From assembly GCF_033842475.1 (NCBI RefSeq), contig NZ_JAWXYB010000018.1:2649501-2713500 (forward strand): a stretch of 64,000 bases of DNA. The letters are read 5' to 3'. This DNA comes from Acidiphilium acidophilum. GTDB taxonomy: Bacteria; Pseudomonadota; Alphaproteobacteria; Acetobacterales; Acetobacteraceae. The translations under genes and the position numbers were made by a program. The notes beneath the pieces are model-generated. The model saw nothing but the letters and a program-made list of their open reading frames with translations, searched no databases and had not been told where the DNA came from. Positions 25,807 to 34,488 of the stretch are shown here, one piece after another. The stretch's first letter is position 1. The number at the start of each line of letters is the position of its first letter.

Positions 25807-26247
25807 TCAGTCCTCGACGAGCCGCTTGAGCAAGCCCACCGCTGAAGCAAGCTGTTCCTGCTCCCGAACCGACAGCCGCGCGGCAATCGTCCGGGTCAAC
25901 CAATCCTGTTTGGCCACCCGCCCGTCATGAACCCGCTTGCGAAACAAATCTGTCAGCGCAAGCAGCGTCTGGCGCCCATCATGCGGATCAGGCGCGCCGC
26001 TGACCAAACCCGCCCCCTCCAGCGCAGCCACGATCGGCCCGATCGATTGCTGCCGCATCCCCTCCGCCCGCGCAATCGCCGCCGCCGTCGCCGGACCGTC
26101 CGACTCCAGCCGCAACAACACCGAAACCTGCGACGGCGTCAGATCCCCCTCACCTCCCTGCTCCCGCAACCGCCGCCTCAACTTGCCGAGCAACGCCCGC
26201 AACTCCTGTGCCAACATCGGCGCCAACGGCAAAACCCCATCACCCAT
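25807..26247 (-). CDS. MarR-family transcriptional regulator
   Basis: A 146-residue winged-helix regulator: dimerisation helices at both ends and the DNA-binding core LTPSQVSVLLRLESDGPATAAAIARAEG (about residues 36-63), with the wing in APDPHDGRQTLLALTD. It is the first gene of the leftward four-gene cassette and presumably controls it. Two identical 11-bp repeats lie in its own promoter region, with a similar site before the next gene. The ligand is unknown. Confidence 0.88.
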   Translation of the reverse strand: MGDGVLPLAPMLAQELRALLGKLRRRLREQGGEGDLTPSQVSVLLRLESDGPATAAAIARAEGMRQQSIGPIVAALEGAGLVSGAPDPHDGRQTLLALTDLFRKRVHDGRVAKQDWLTRTIAARLSVREQEQLASAVGLLKRLVED

Positions 26248-26268
26248 CCGGCCACACTACAAGATAGT

Positions 26269-26292
26269 AAGGTAAACTGTCAAGGTAAACTG
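26269..26292. promoter_or_regulatory. Candidate MarR operator: paired 11-bp direct repeats
   Basis: AAGGTAAACTG occurs at 26269-26279 and again at 26282-26292. On the minus strand the repeats cover TTGACA (a -35-like hexamer) and the region up to the marR start 22 bp away. A related sequence, AAAGTAAACCG, is at 25783-25793 in the short gap before the isochorismatase gene. Autoregulation by the adjacent MarR protein is inferred. Confidence 0.4.
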
Positions 26293-26328
26293 CACATAAG
26301 TAGCCCAATTGGGGTGAGGTCAAGGGAA

Positions 26329-26460
26329 GCAAGCACTCTTCTTTTTTTGCAAAAAAAGAAGCAAAAAAACTCTGATTCCCTCTGGTCCGTGCCGGTGAAA
26401 CCACCTCGGACCCAGATCAAAAAAGTTTTTTGCTTCTTTTTTCCAAAAAAGAAGTGCCTT
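26329..26460. repeat. Full copy of dispersed palindromic repeat (marR-bioB divergent region)
   Basis: The left arm is CTTC-T7-GC-A7-GAAG followed by CAAAAAAACT. The core is about 55 bp with its own inverted repeat (TCTGG ... CCCAGA). The right arm is AAGTTTTTTG then CTTC-T6-CC-A6-GAAG. The two arms are inverted relative to each other, so the whole element is palindromic. Here it sits between divergent genes, so it cannot be only a terminator. Confidence 0.85.
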
Positions 26461-26569
26461 CCTCACTTTACTTCCTTCACCCAACCCCGCATCGCCGCAA
26501 ACCCTTCCCGTCCTGCCCTGCCCGGTTTATCGTGGTGCCCGATGCCGTAGCGGCAAACCGGAGAGATCG

Positions 26570-27523
26570 ATGTCCCTGACGCTCGAACACCCATCCCCCA
26601 CCCGTGCCCGTATTGCGGCCCTGCTGGTTCTGCCGCTGCCCGAGCTGATTTTCCGTGCCCAGACCATTCATCGTCAGCATTTCGACCCGACCGCGATCCA
26701 GATTTCCACGCTTCTGTCGATCAAGACGGGCGGCTGTCCCGAGGATTGCGGCTATTGCCCCCAATCGGCGGGGTTCGAGGCCGGTGTTCCCGCCTCGAAG
26801 CTGATGGACCTCGAACCCGTGCTCGAAGCCGCCCGCCGCGCGCGCGATGCCGGGGCGCAGCGTTTCTGCATGGGCGCAGCCTGGCGTTCGCCCAAGGATC
26901 ACGATCTCGATCGTGTCGCCGGCATGGTCGCGGGCGTCAAGGCGCTCGGCCTCGAAACCTGCGTCACGCTTGGTATGCTCCGCCCCGATCAGGCCAACCG
27001 CCTGAAATCCGCCGGGCTCGACTATTACAACCATAATCTCGACACCTCGCCCGAGTTCTACGGCACCATCATCACCACCCGCGTCTATCAGGACCGGCTC
27101 GACACCCTCGCCGCCGTCCGCGATGCCGGCATCAACGTCTGCTGCGGCGGCATCATCGGCATGGGCGAAGACCTCGACGACCGCGCCGGCCTCCTCGCCG
27201 CCCTGGCCGATCTCGACCCCTACCCGGAATCGGTCCCGATCAACGCCCTCGTCGCGGTCAAGGGCACCGCGCTGGGCGATGCCGCCCCGATCGACCCGAT
27301 CGATTTCGTCCGCACCATCGCCGCCGCCCGCATCGCCATGCCGAAATCCTATGTCCGCCTGTCCGCCGGCCGCGAAGCCCTCTCGGACGAAGCCCAGGCG
27401 CTCTGTTTCCTCGCCGGTGCCAACTCGATCTTCTATGGCGACACGCTGCTGACCACCAGCAACCCCGCCGTCGCGCGCGATAACGCCCTGTTCGAAAAAC
27501 TGGGCCTCACCCGCCAATCGTGA
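26570..27523 (+). CDS. bioB: Biotin synthase
   Basis: BioB (317 residues) is the radical-SAM enzyme that inserts sulfur into dethiobiotin. The CxxxCxxC cluster motif is at Cys56, Cys60 and Cys63 ([13 protein letters not shown]). [27 protein letters not shown] and [13 protein letters not shown] carry the remaining conserved residues, including those for the [2Fe-2S] cluster. The ATG at 26570 follows a GAGAGATCG context. It overlaps bioA by 4 bases, so bioBA form a rightward operon. Confidence 0.97.
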   Translation: MSLTLEHPSPTRARIAALLVLPLPELIFRAQTIHRQHFDPTAIQISTLLSIKTGGCPEDCGYCPQSAGFEAGVPASKLMDLEPVLEAARRARDAGAQRFCMGAAWRSPKDHDLDRVAGMVAGVKALGLETCVTLGMLRPDQANRLKSAGLDYYNHNLDTSPEFYGTIITTRVYQDRLDTLAAVRDAGINVCCGGIIGMGEDLDDRAGLLAALADLDPYPESVPINALVAVKGTALGDAAPIDPIDFVRTIAAARIAMPKSYVRLSAGREALSDEAQALCFLAGANSIFYGDTLLTTSNPAVARDNALFEKLGLTRQS

Positions 27524-28845
27524 CCACGCCCACCGCCACCCCGTCTCCCGCTGCGCCGCCAGCCTGGCTCACCACCGGCTGGAACCATGTCTGGCTGCCC
27601 TACGCCCAGATGCAGACCGCCCCGCTGCCGCTGCCGGTCGTGCGCACCACCGGCAGCGAAATCCACCTCGCGGATGGCCGCGTCCTGATCGACGGCATCG
27701 CCTCGTGGTGGACCGCCTGCCACGGCTACAATCACCCCCACATCATCCAGTCGGTCGCCGCCCAGCTCGAAGCGATGCCCCACATCATGTTCGGCGGCCT
27801 CGCCCACGAACCGGCCTACCGCCTCGCCACCCGCCTCGCCGCCCTCCTGCCGGACCCGCTCGACCGGGTGTTCTTCACCGATTCCGGCTCCGTCGCGGTC
27901 GAGGTCGCCATGAAAATCGCGGTCCAATCCCGCCTCAACCGCGGCCAGCCCAACCGCACCAAATTCCTCGCCTTCCACGGCGGCTATCACGGCGACACCT
28001 TCGCCACCATGGCGATCTGCGACCCCGAGGAAGGCATGCACAGCCTGTTCGCAGGCATGCTGCCCCCCCACATCATCGCCCCTTTGCCGCGCGATCCAAC
28101 CTCCCGCGCCACCTTCGATGACCTTGTGGAACGCCACCACCACGAACTCGCCGGCATCATCGTCGAACCGCTGGTCCAGGGCGCCGGCGGCATGATCTTC
28201 AACGACGCCGCCACCCTCCGCCACCTCCGCACCACCGCCGACCATTACGGCCTCACCCTCATCTTCGACGAAATCTTCACCGGCTTCGGCCGCACCGGCA
28301 CCATGTTCGCCCACCAGCAAACCGGCGTCACGCCGGACATCGTCACCCTCTCGAAAGCCCTCACCGGCGGCACCTCGCCGCTTGCCGCCACCATCGTCAG
28401 CCGCGACCTCTACGACGCCTTCCTCTCGGACTCCCCGGCGCACGCGCTGATGCACGGCCCCACCTTCATGGCCAACCCGCTCGGCTGCGCCGCCGCCAAT
28501 GCCGCGCTCGACCTGTTCGAAACCCAACCCCGCCTCGCCCAGGCCGCCACCATCGCCGCCACCCTCCGCACCGAACTCGCCCCCTGCCGCGCCATCCCCG
28601 GCGTCAGCGATGTCCGCGTGATGGGCGCAATCGGCGTGGTCGAACTCGACCACATCGAAAACCCCGCCGCCCTGCGCCAGGACTTCATCGAACTCGGAGT
28701 CTGGGTCCGCCCGTTTCGCAATATCGTCTATCTCACACCTGCCCTGACGATCAGTGATGAACAGCTTCGTCTGCTGTGCAGGGTAGTGGGGGAAGGGTTA
28801 AGGAAGCGTTCTTTTTTGAAAAAAAGAACCAAAAAACTTCTGTGA
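27520..28845 (+). CDS. bioA: Adenosylmethionine-8-amino-7-oxononanoate aminotransferase
   Basis: BioA (441 residues) converts KAPA to DAPA using SAM as amino donor. It is a class III PLP aminotransferase. [54 protein letters not shown] and the PLP lysine in [18 protein letters not shown] are present. The start is GTG at 27520 in overlap with bioB. The last dozen codons ([14 protein letters not shown]) are read from the left arm of a dispersed repeat at 28802, which also supplies the stop codon. The native C-terminus was probably a little different. Confidence 0.95.
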   Translation: MTTPTATPSPAAPPAWLTTGWNHVWLPYAQMQTAPLPLPVVRTTGSEIHLADGRVLIDGIASWWTACHGYNHPHIIQSVAAQLEAMPHIMFGGLAHEPAYRLATRLAALLPDPLDRVFFTDSGSVAVEVAMKIAVQSRLNRGQPNRTKFLAFHGGYHGDTFATMAICDPEEGMHSLFAGMLPPHIIAPLPRDPTSRATFDDLVERHHHELAGIIVEPLVQGAGGMIFNDAATLRHLRTTADHYGLTLIFDEIFTGFGRTGTMFAHQQTGVTPDIVTLSKALTGGTSPLAATIVSRDLYDAFLSDSPAHALMHGPTFMANPLGCAAANAALDLFETQPRLAQAATIAATLRTELAPCRAIPGVSDVRVMGAIGVVELDHIENPAALRQDFIELGVWVRPFRNIVYLTPALTISDEQLRLLCRVVGEGLRKRSFLKKRTKKLL

Positions 28846-28925
28846 ATCCGGGCCCGTGCCCCTAAAAACGCCCGTGCCCCATAGGAGCGAAAGTTTTTTG
28901 CTACTTTTTTTCAAAAAAGTAGCCT
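28802..28925. repeat. Full copy of dispersed palindromic repeat (bioA 3' end)
   Basis: The left arm GTTC-T6-G-A7-GAAC and the right arm AAGTTTTTTGCTAC-T7-C-A6-GTAGC differ from the other copies by compensating changes within each arm (GTTC/GAAC, CTAC/GTAG instead of CTTC/GAAG). Paired changes of this kind argue that arm hairpins matter. The left arm overlaps the bioA coding end. Confidence 0.82.
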
Positions 28926-28980
28926 TCTTTTTCGTGTCCCCGCTTTCTCACCCCCCACCCTCCGGGCGTATACAATCGCA

Positions 28981-29666
28981 ATGCCCTGGACCCCCACCTA
29001 CACCCCTCTCACCCTGAAGGAAAAACTCACCTTCACCGCGCGCAAACTGCGCGAGACCATGGCCACCCAGCACAAACTCCTCGGCATCGCCCTCCCGCTG
29101 CTCTGCCTGCTCGACGCCCGCTTCAGCAGCCTGATCAACCGCCTGCTCGACGCCATCGCCGCCACACCCGGCCCGCACCGCGCGCGATCCCCCCGCACCC
29201 AACCCGACTCCCCGCGCGAATCCCGCCCCCCAGCATGGCTCCGCAATTGGCACACAACGAGCCTCGGCCCACCGCCGCCTTTGCCGCGCCGCTTCGGCAT
29301 CCTCCGCCGCACCTTCGCCCATTACACGGTCAACGGCTTCATCGCCCAGATCGAACACCTCCTCACCACGCCGGACATGCAGGAGGCAATTGCCCGAAAC
29401 CCGGCCATCCCCCGCATCCTCCGCCCGCTCTGCCACCTCTGCGGCATCAACCCCCAGCCATCCTCACTCTGCCCAAACGCAAGCGCCAACCGCGCCCCAA
29501 ACCCGCACCCCAACCCATCCCGGAACCCGCGCTGCCCGACCTCGACGATCGCAGCATCTGCTATTTCATCCCCAACCCCGCCAACCCGCGCAATTTCATC
29601 CCGGTCTATCCCCCCGGCTCCCCACTCCGCTACGACACAATCCGAAAACCGAAAAAATCCCGCTGA
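28981..29666 (+). pseudogene. Acetobacteraceae-type uncharacterised gene, frameshifted
   Basis: Codons from ATG 28981 read a coherent protein up to about 29450 (MATQHKLLGIALPLLCLLDA; AHYTVNGFIAQIEHLLTTPD; RPLCHLCGIN). The sense then continues one frame back: AILTLPKRKRQPRPKPAPQP and DLDDRSICYFIPNPANPRNF, ending in a stop at 29666. The shift maps to a run of five C at 29451-29455, and one missing C would join the halves into about 229 residues. The protein has a hydrophobic N-terminal segment, a variable middle and a Pro/Arg-rich C-terminal third. No function is known to me. A sequencing error in the C run is equally possible. Confidence 0.6.
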
Positions 29667-29832
29667 CCCCCGACACTTTCGCACGCCTAAATCGTTACGA
29701 TATCGCAATTACTTAATCGTAATGCGCGTTTTCCACGCTAACCCGCCCGGCCCCCGGCACCAGCGGTTGGATCGATCCCGACCTTATGCTTGAAATACTA
29801 CCAAACCAACCCGACCACGAAAAAGGCTCCCG

Positions 29833-30210
29833 ATGATCCAGACCCTCCTCGCCATCGCCGTCTTCGGCACCCTCGGCTGCTGGGCCCGCTTCGGCCAGAC
29901 CCTGCTGATGCAGAACCTGTTCGGCCGCGAATTCCCCATCGCCGTCCTCAGCATCAACGTCATCGGCTCGTTCCTGATCGGCTTCCTGTTCTTCGAAACC
30001 CTCGACCGCCTCACCCTCGGCCCCGCCATCCGCACCGGCATCCTCACCGGCTTCCTCGGCGGCTACACCACCTTCTCCACCTTCGAACTCGAAACCCTGC
30101 TGCTCGCCGAAAACGGCGAAGTCCTCAAAGCCGCCTCCTACGTCATCCTCTCCGTCGGCATCGGCCTGATCGCCGTGTTCTCCGGCGCTTATCTGGCGAG
30201 AAACTTATGA
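29833..30210 (+). CDS. crcB: CrcB/Fluc fluoride ion channel
   Basis: A 125-residue, four-helix membrane protein. Family marks are GTLGCWARFG near the N-terminus, NVIGSFLIGFLFF (residues about 47-59) and GFLGGYTTFSTFELETLLL (about 75-93), whose Thr/Ser and Phe residues line the channel. Fluc channels export fluoride, which protects acidophiles in which HF enters readily. No fluoride riboswitch consensus is recognisable in the 166 bp upstream. A repeat element follows the stop codon. Confidence 0.93.
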   Translation: MIQTLLAIAVFGTLGCWARFGQTLLMQNLFGREFPIAVLSINVIGSFLIGFLFFETLDRLTLGPAIRTGILTGFLGGYTTFSTFELETLLLAENGEVLKAASYVILSVGIGLIAVFSGAYLARNL

Positions 30211-30216
30211 AGGGAT

Positions 30217-30350
30217 AAGCAAGCGCTTCTTTTTTGAAAAAAAGAAGCAAAAAACTTTTATACATTGGGCTTGTGCGGTCAAAACGCCCGTGACCCGGAT
30301 TAACAGAAGTTTTTTGCTTCTTTTTACCAAAAAAGAAGCCTTCTTCTTCC
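30217..30350. repeat. Full copy of dispersed palindromic repeat (crcB-pyrC convergent region)
   Basis: AAGCGCTTC-T5...A7-GAAGC, CAAAAAACTT, a core with two GCCCGTG/TTGTGCGG-like strings, then AAGTTTTTTGCTTC-T5-ACC-A6-GAAG. It fills almost the whole gap between the convergent crcB and dihydroorotase genes and could serve as a bidirectional terminator. Confidence 0.85.
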
Positions 30351-30359
30351 CCTCCCGCC

Positions 30360-31688
30360 TCAACTCCGAAACAAAACCTCCCGCCCCATCGGCGTCCCGA
30401 TCACTTCGTCCTCCACCATCACCGCCGCTCCCGCGATGATCGTCATCACCGGCCATCCGGTCACGATATCCCCCGCGAAGGGCGACCATCCGCACGGGCT
30501 TGCGAGCCAGTTCGTTTCGATCCGCCGCCGCTTGCCGAGATCGACCAGGGTGAAATCCGCATCGTACCCCACCGCGAGCCGTCCCTTGCCGACCGCGCCG
30601 TAAATCCGCGCCGGCCCCGCCGCCATCAGATCGACCAGCCGCGACAGATTGAGCCGGCCCTGATGGACCTGTTCGAGCATCACCGGCAGCAGCGTCTGCA
30701 CGCCGGTCAGCCCCGCCGCCGTCTCCGGCCAGGGCCGCGCCTTGGCGGCGGCGGGGTGCGGGGCATGATCCGACCCGATAGTATCGACCAGCCCGGACGC
30801 CACCGCCCGCCACGCCGCCTCGCGATGCCGCGCCTCGCGAATCGGCGGGTTCATCACCGCATAGGCCCCCAGCCGCTCATAGGCTTCCGGTGCCGACTGG
30901 GTCAGGTGGTTCACCAGCACTTCGAGGCTGACGAGATCATGATGATCCGCAAGGAAGCCGAACTCCTCCCCGGTCGAGACATGCAATATATGCGCGGGCC
31001 GCCCGGTCCTGCGGGCGAGCCCCACAATCCGCCGCGTGCCGAGCGCCGCACATTCGGGATCGCGCCACACCGCATGATCGGCGAAACTCCCGCCCTGCGC
31101 AAAAGCCTCCCGCCGCGCCTGCAGGCGATATTCATCCTCGGAATGAAACGCGATCCGCCGCCGCCCCGAGCGCATCACCGCCTCGATCGAGGCATCGTCC
31201 TCGACCAGCAGGTTCCCGGTCGAAGACCCCGCGAACACCTTCACCGCACACACGCCGGGCAGCGCTTCGAGGTCGCCGAGCGCGCCGATATTCCCCTTGG
31301 TCGCCCCGACATACAGCCCGACATGGCACCATGCCCGCCCGGCGATCGACTCCCGCTTCGCCGCAAGGCTCGCCGCATCCACCGCCGGCGTGCCGGTATT
31401 CGGCATATCGAACACCGCCGTGATCCCGCCGAGAACCGCCCCAAGCGTTCCGCTCGCCATGGTCTCGACCCCGGGCAATTCCGCGGCCCCGGAATCACGG
31501 AAATGCACATGCGGGTCGATCAACCCCGGCAGCACATGCAACCCGGTCGCATCGATCACCCGCGCCGCCTCCCCCCGCGCATCGAGCGAAGCGATCCGCC
31601 CGCCTTGCACCCCGATCCGCGCGGGCGCCTCGCCCCAGGGCAGCACCGCCGTGCCACTCTCGATGATCAGATCGTATCGTCCGTCCAT
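30360..31688 (-). CDS. pyrC: Dihydroorotase (class I type)
   Basis: A 442-residue amidohydrolase of pyrimidine synthesis. The metal motif DPHVHFRD is at residues 58-65. VKVFAGSSTGNLLVEDDAS holds the carboxylated lysine, IAFHSEDEYRL and AHILHVSTGEEF supply further metal histidines, and DTIGSDHAPH the catalytic aspartate. The start at ATG 31688 lies 2 bp after the asnB stop with GGAG upstream. The longer open frame upstream is inside asnB. Other cyclic amidohydrolases (allantoinase) are related, but the SSTG motif favours dihydroorotase. It is the last gene of the leftward glycosyltransferase operon. Confidence 0.85.
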   Translation of the reverse strand: MDGRYDLIIESGTAVLPWGEAPARIGVQGGRIASLDARGEAARVIDATGLHVLPGLIDPHVHFRDSGAAELPGVETMASGTLGAVLGGITAVFDMPNTGTPAVDAASLAAKRESIAGRAWCHVGLYVGATKGNIGALGDLEALPGVCAVKVFAGSSTGNLLVEDDASIEAVMRSGRRRIAFHSEDEYRLQARREAFAQGGSFADHAVWRDPECAALGTRRIVGLARRTGRPAHILHVSTGEEFGFLADHHDLVSLEVLVNHLTQSAPEAYERLGAYAVMNPPIREARHREAAWRAVASGLVDTIGSDHAPHPAAAKARPWPETAAGLTGVQTLLPVMLEQVHQGRLNLSRLVDLMAAGPARIYGAVGKGRLAVGYDADFTLVDLGKRRRIETNWLASPCGWSPFAGDIVTGWPVMTIIAGAAVMVEDEVIGTPMGREVLFRS

Positions 31689-31690
31689 GA

Positions 31691-33451
31691 TTATCGCTCC
31701 GCCAACACATCGAACACGCTGCCCGCACCCGACCCACCGAGCCCATGCCGGTGATGCCACAGCGCGAGAAACAACAGCCGCCAGCACGCCACCCCGGCCC
31801 GCTTGTCGGCGGCACGCGAAAAAATCTCCCGCACCCGCCCCGGCACCGTCATCTCCTGAATGATCGGCGCCCGCGCGACCAGCGGCGCCAGCTCATCGGC
31901 CCGCGCCGCGATCCACGCCGCCACCGGCACATCGAACCCCTGCTTCGGCGCGAAGGGCCGCGCCTGTGGCAAATGACGCTCCAGCCACCGCCGCAGCAGA
32001 TATTTGCCCACCCCCCGCCGCGCCCGCAACCGGTCGGCCAGAGCGAAGGCAAACCGCGCCACCTCCCGATCGACGAAGGGCGTCCGCCCCTCGATCGCAT
32101 GGGCCATCAGGCAGCGGTCGAGCTTGAGCAACAGATCATTGGGCAACCACCCGGCAATGTCCTCGCGCTGCGCCCGCTCCAACGCCGAGCCCCCCGGCGC
32201 CGAGCCCCCCACCACGCCGGAACGCGCCTCATCCAGCCCCGCCCGCCAGCCCTGCCCCGTCTCGCGCAGAACCCCGAGCCCGTCGAACGCCCCCCGCCGC
32301 CGCATCGGCCGCGCGAACGGCCAGGGCCGCGCCGCCGCCCGATACCGCCCGTACCCCGCGAACATCTCGTCCCCGCCCTCGCCGGACAGGATCACCTTGA
32401 CCGACCCCTTCGCATGGCGGGCCAGAAACCAGGTCGGGATGATCGCGTAATCCGCGACCGGATCATCCATTGCCGCCACGATCGCCGGCAGATGCGCCCA
32501 CATCATCGCCGCGTCGATCTCGATCCGCTCGTGGCGCGCCCCCACCGCCCGCGCACTCGCCGCCGCATCGTCGCGCTCGTCGGCGACAGTGCCGGTATCG
32601 AACCCGGCGGTCATCGCCAGCACCTTGCCCTCGTTGAGCCGCGCCATCAGCGCGAGGATCGCCGCACTGTCGATCCCGCCCGAGAGAAACATCCCGTAAG
32701 GCACGTCGCTGCGCTGATGCACCGCGACACTGTCCGCCAGCACCGCATCCAGCGCCGCCAGCGCCGCCTCCTCATCGCGCGGCACCTCGCCGGGCCGGAC
32801 CGGATCATGGTGCGCGATCGTGGTGACCGCCTCCCCCGCGATCGCCAGCGTGGTCCCCGGCGCCACCCGGTCGATCGCGGTGAACACCGTCCGGGTCCCG
32901 GTGGTAAACTGCACCTGCAACAGCTCGACCAATCGCGCGGTCGAAATCCCCGGCGCCGCCAGCCCCGCCGCCACCAGCGCCTGCGGCTCCGATGCGAAGG
33001 CGGTCCCGCGCGCCGTCGCGCTTATATAAAGCGGCTTGATCCCGAATTCGTCGCGCGCCAGCAACACCCGCCCCGCCTGCCCGTCATCGATCGCGAGCGC
33101 ATACATCCCCCTCAGATCCGGCGTGAAATCCGCCGCCGCACGGGCAAGGTACAAAGGCGGCTCGCAATCGCTGCCGGTCGCGAACCCGACCGTGCCGAGC
33201 CGCGCCCGCAATTCGGGATTGTTATAGATCTCGCCATTCCCGACCAGCGCCGACCCCGCGCCGAACAACGGCTGATCCCCGGTCGCGAGATCGATGATCG
33301 CCAGCCTCGTCTGCACCAGGGCGGCGCGGGCGCTGACATGCACCCCCGAGCCATCCGGCCCGCGATGCGCGAGCGCCCGCGTCAGCGCAGCCAGGGTCTC
33401 CGGATCGATCCGCGCACCGGGCTTCAGCGCGATCCCGGCGATGCCGCACAT
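31691..33451 (-). CDS. asnB: Asparagine synthetase (glutamine-hydrolysing)
   Basis: This 586-residue two-domain enzyme has N-terminal glutaminase with nucleophile Cys2 (MCGIAGIALKPG), RGPDG at 30-34 and the GNGEIYN loop at 71-77. The synthetase domain has the ATP pyrophosphatase loop LSGGIDSA at 256-263, and SGEGGDEMFAGYGRY further on. It makes asparagine from aspartate and glutamine. Placed between two glycosyltransferases and dihydroorotase, it could also amidate a cell-surface sugar, as some AsnB-like proteins in polysaccharide clusters do. Its start codon overlaps the preceding glycosyltransferase stop by one base. Confidence 0.92.
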   Translation of the reverse strand: MCGIAGIALKPGARIDPETLAALTRALAHRGPDGSGVHVSARAALVQTRLAIIDLATGDQPLFGAGSALVGNGEIYNNPELRARLGTVGFATGSDCEPPLYLARAAADFTPDLRGMYALAIDDGQAGRVLLARDEFGIKPLYISATARGTAFASEPQALVAAGLAAPGISTARLVELLQVQFTTGTRTVFTAIDRVAPGTTLAIAGEAVTTIAHHDPVRPGEVPRDEEAALAALDAVLADSVAVHQRSDVPYGMFLSGGIDSAAILALMARLNEGKVLAMTAGFDTGTVADERDDAAASARAVGARHERIEIDAAMMWAHLPAIVAAMDDPVADYAIIPTWFLARHAKGSVKVILSGEGGDEMFAGYGRYRAAARPWPFARPMRRRGAFDGLGVLRETGQGWRAGLDEARSGVVGGSAPGGSALERAQREDIAGWLPNDLLLKLDRCLMAHAIEGRTPFVDREVARFAFALADRLRARRGVGKYLLRRWLERHLPQARPFAPKQGFDVPVAAWIAARADELAPLVARAPIIQEMTVPGRVREIFSRAADKRAGVACWRLLFLALWHHRHGLGGSGAGSVFDVLAER

Positions 33452-34488
33452 CAGCGCCCGCCTTTGCGGATCAAGTCACCGAGCAGGGTCCGCCACGCCG
33501 CCACCACGATGGGCGCCGCGAACTCCGCCTCGTACCGCGCCCGCCCCGCAGCCGCGAGCGCCGCACCCCGCCCCCGATCGCCCAGCACATCCGCAATGGC
33601 CGCCGCCAGCGCGGCCGGATCGTCGATCGCGACCAGCAGCCCGTCCACACCCTGCGTGATCAACTCACGCGGTCCTTCCGCCGCCGCCGCCACCACCGGC
33701 ACCCCGGCCGAAAACGCCTCCAGCACCATGTTGCCGAGCGGCTCGTGGCGCGAAGAGGACACAAAGACATCCGCCGCCCTGAGCAACGCCCCCACATCGG
33801 TTCGCCAGCCCGGCAGATGCACGCGGTCGGCCACCCCGCAATCCCTGACCAGTGCGGTCAGCGCCGCCCGTTCCGGCCCCTCGCCCGCGATCACCAGATG
33901 CATGTCGGGGATCGCGGCGACCGCGCGGATCAGCACGTCGAACCCCTTGACCTCGTGCAACCGCCCGAGCCCGAGCACCAGCGTCGCCCCCGCCGGCACG
34001 CCGAGGCCCGCGCGATCCGCCGGGGCGGTCGCCGCGAAATCATCGACGAAATTCGGCACGTACGAAACCCGGTCCGCCGGCCAGCCCTCCTGCGCGATCC
34101 AGCGCACGATGTCGCGGGTGTTGCCGACCAGATGATCGCAGCGCCGGAAATACTTGAGATCGTAATACCCGCCGAGCCGCCCCACCAGAGGCCATGCCCC
34201 GCGCGGTGCCTGGCTGGCCGCCCGGCTCATCCAGGCCACCGCGATCTGGGTATCGAAATCGCGCAGCAATCGCCCCGCCCGCACCCGCGTCAGCGGGTCG
34301 AGCGGACCGCCGAACCGCAGCCCGCGCGGCTGCAATCCCGCCGCCCGCAACCGCGCCATCCGCGCCGGATCGGGGCGGATCACCGGCAGCACCGCCTCGC
34401 CGTCCCGATGCAGCGCGATGCTCAGCCGCTCGAAAAACAACTCCGCGCCGCCTTGCGCCGCCCCCGCCATGATCTGGGCGATCCTCAT
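33451..34488 (-). CDS. GT4-family glycosyltransferase
   Basis: A 345-residue GT-B enzyme. The N-terminal acceptor domain opens MRIAQIMAGAAQGGAELFFE. The donor domain has ATLVLGLGRLHEVKGFDVLI (about residues 175-195) and the retaining-GT E-x7-E motif region SSSRHEPLGNMVLEAFSAG. It probably adds a sugar to lipopolysaccharide or exopolysaccharide. It overlaps the GT9 gene by 4 bases and asnB by 1 base. The exact sugar and acceptor cannot be told. Confidence 0.9.
   Translation of the reverse strand: MRIAQIMAGAAQGGAELFFERLSIALHRDGEAVLPVIRPDPARMARLRAAGLQPRGLRFGGPLDPLTRVRAGRLLRDFDTQIAVAWMSRAASQAPRGAWPLVGRLGGYYDLKYFRRCDHLVGNTRDIVRWIAQEGWPADRVSYVPNFVDDFAATAPADRAGLGVPAGATLVLGLGRLHEVKGFDVLIRAVAAIPDMHLVIAGEGPERAALTALVRDCGVADRVHLPGWRTDVGALLRAADVFVSSSRHEPLGNMVLEAFSAGVPVVAAAAEGPRELITQGVDGLLVAIDDPAALAAAIADVLGDRGRGAALAAAGRARYEAEFAAPIVVAAWRTLLGDLIRKGGR

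Noticed and set aside
29667-29832. Fluoride riboswitch upstream of crcB
   Set aside because: The conserved pseudoknot strings of the crcB RNA motif are not visible in this stretch.
31745-34135. 796-codon plus-strand frame opposite asnB and a glycosyltransferase
   Set aside because: Arg/Pro/His-rich shadow with no domain sense.
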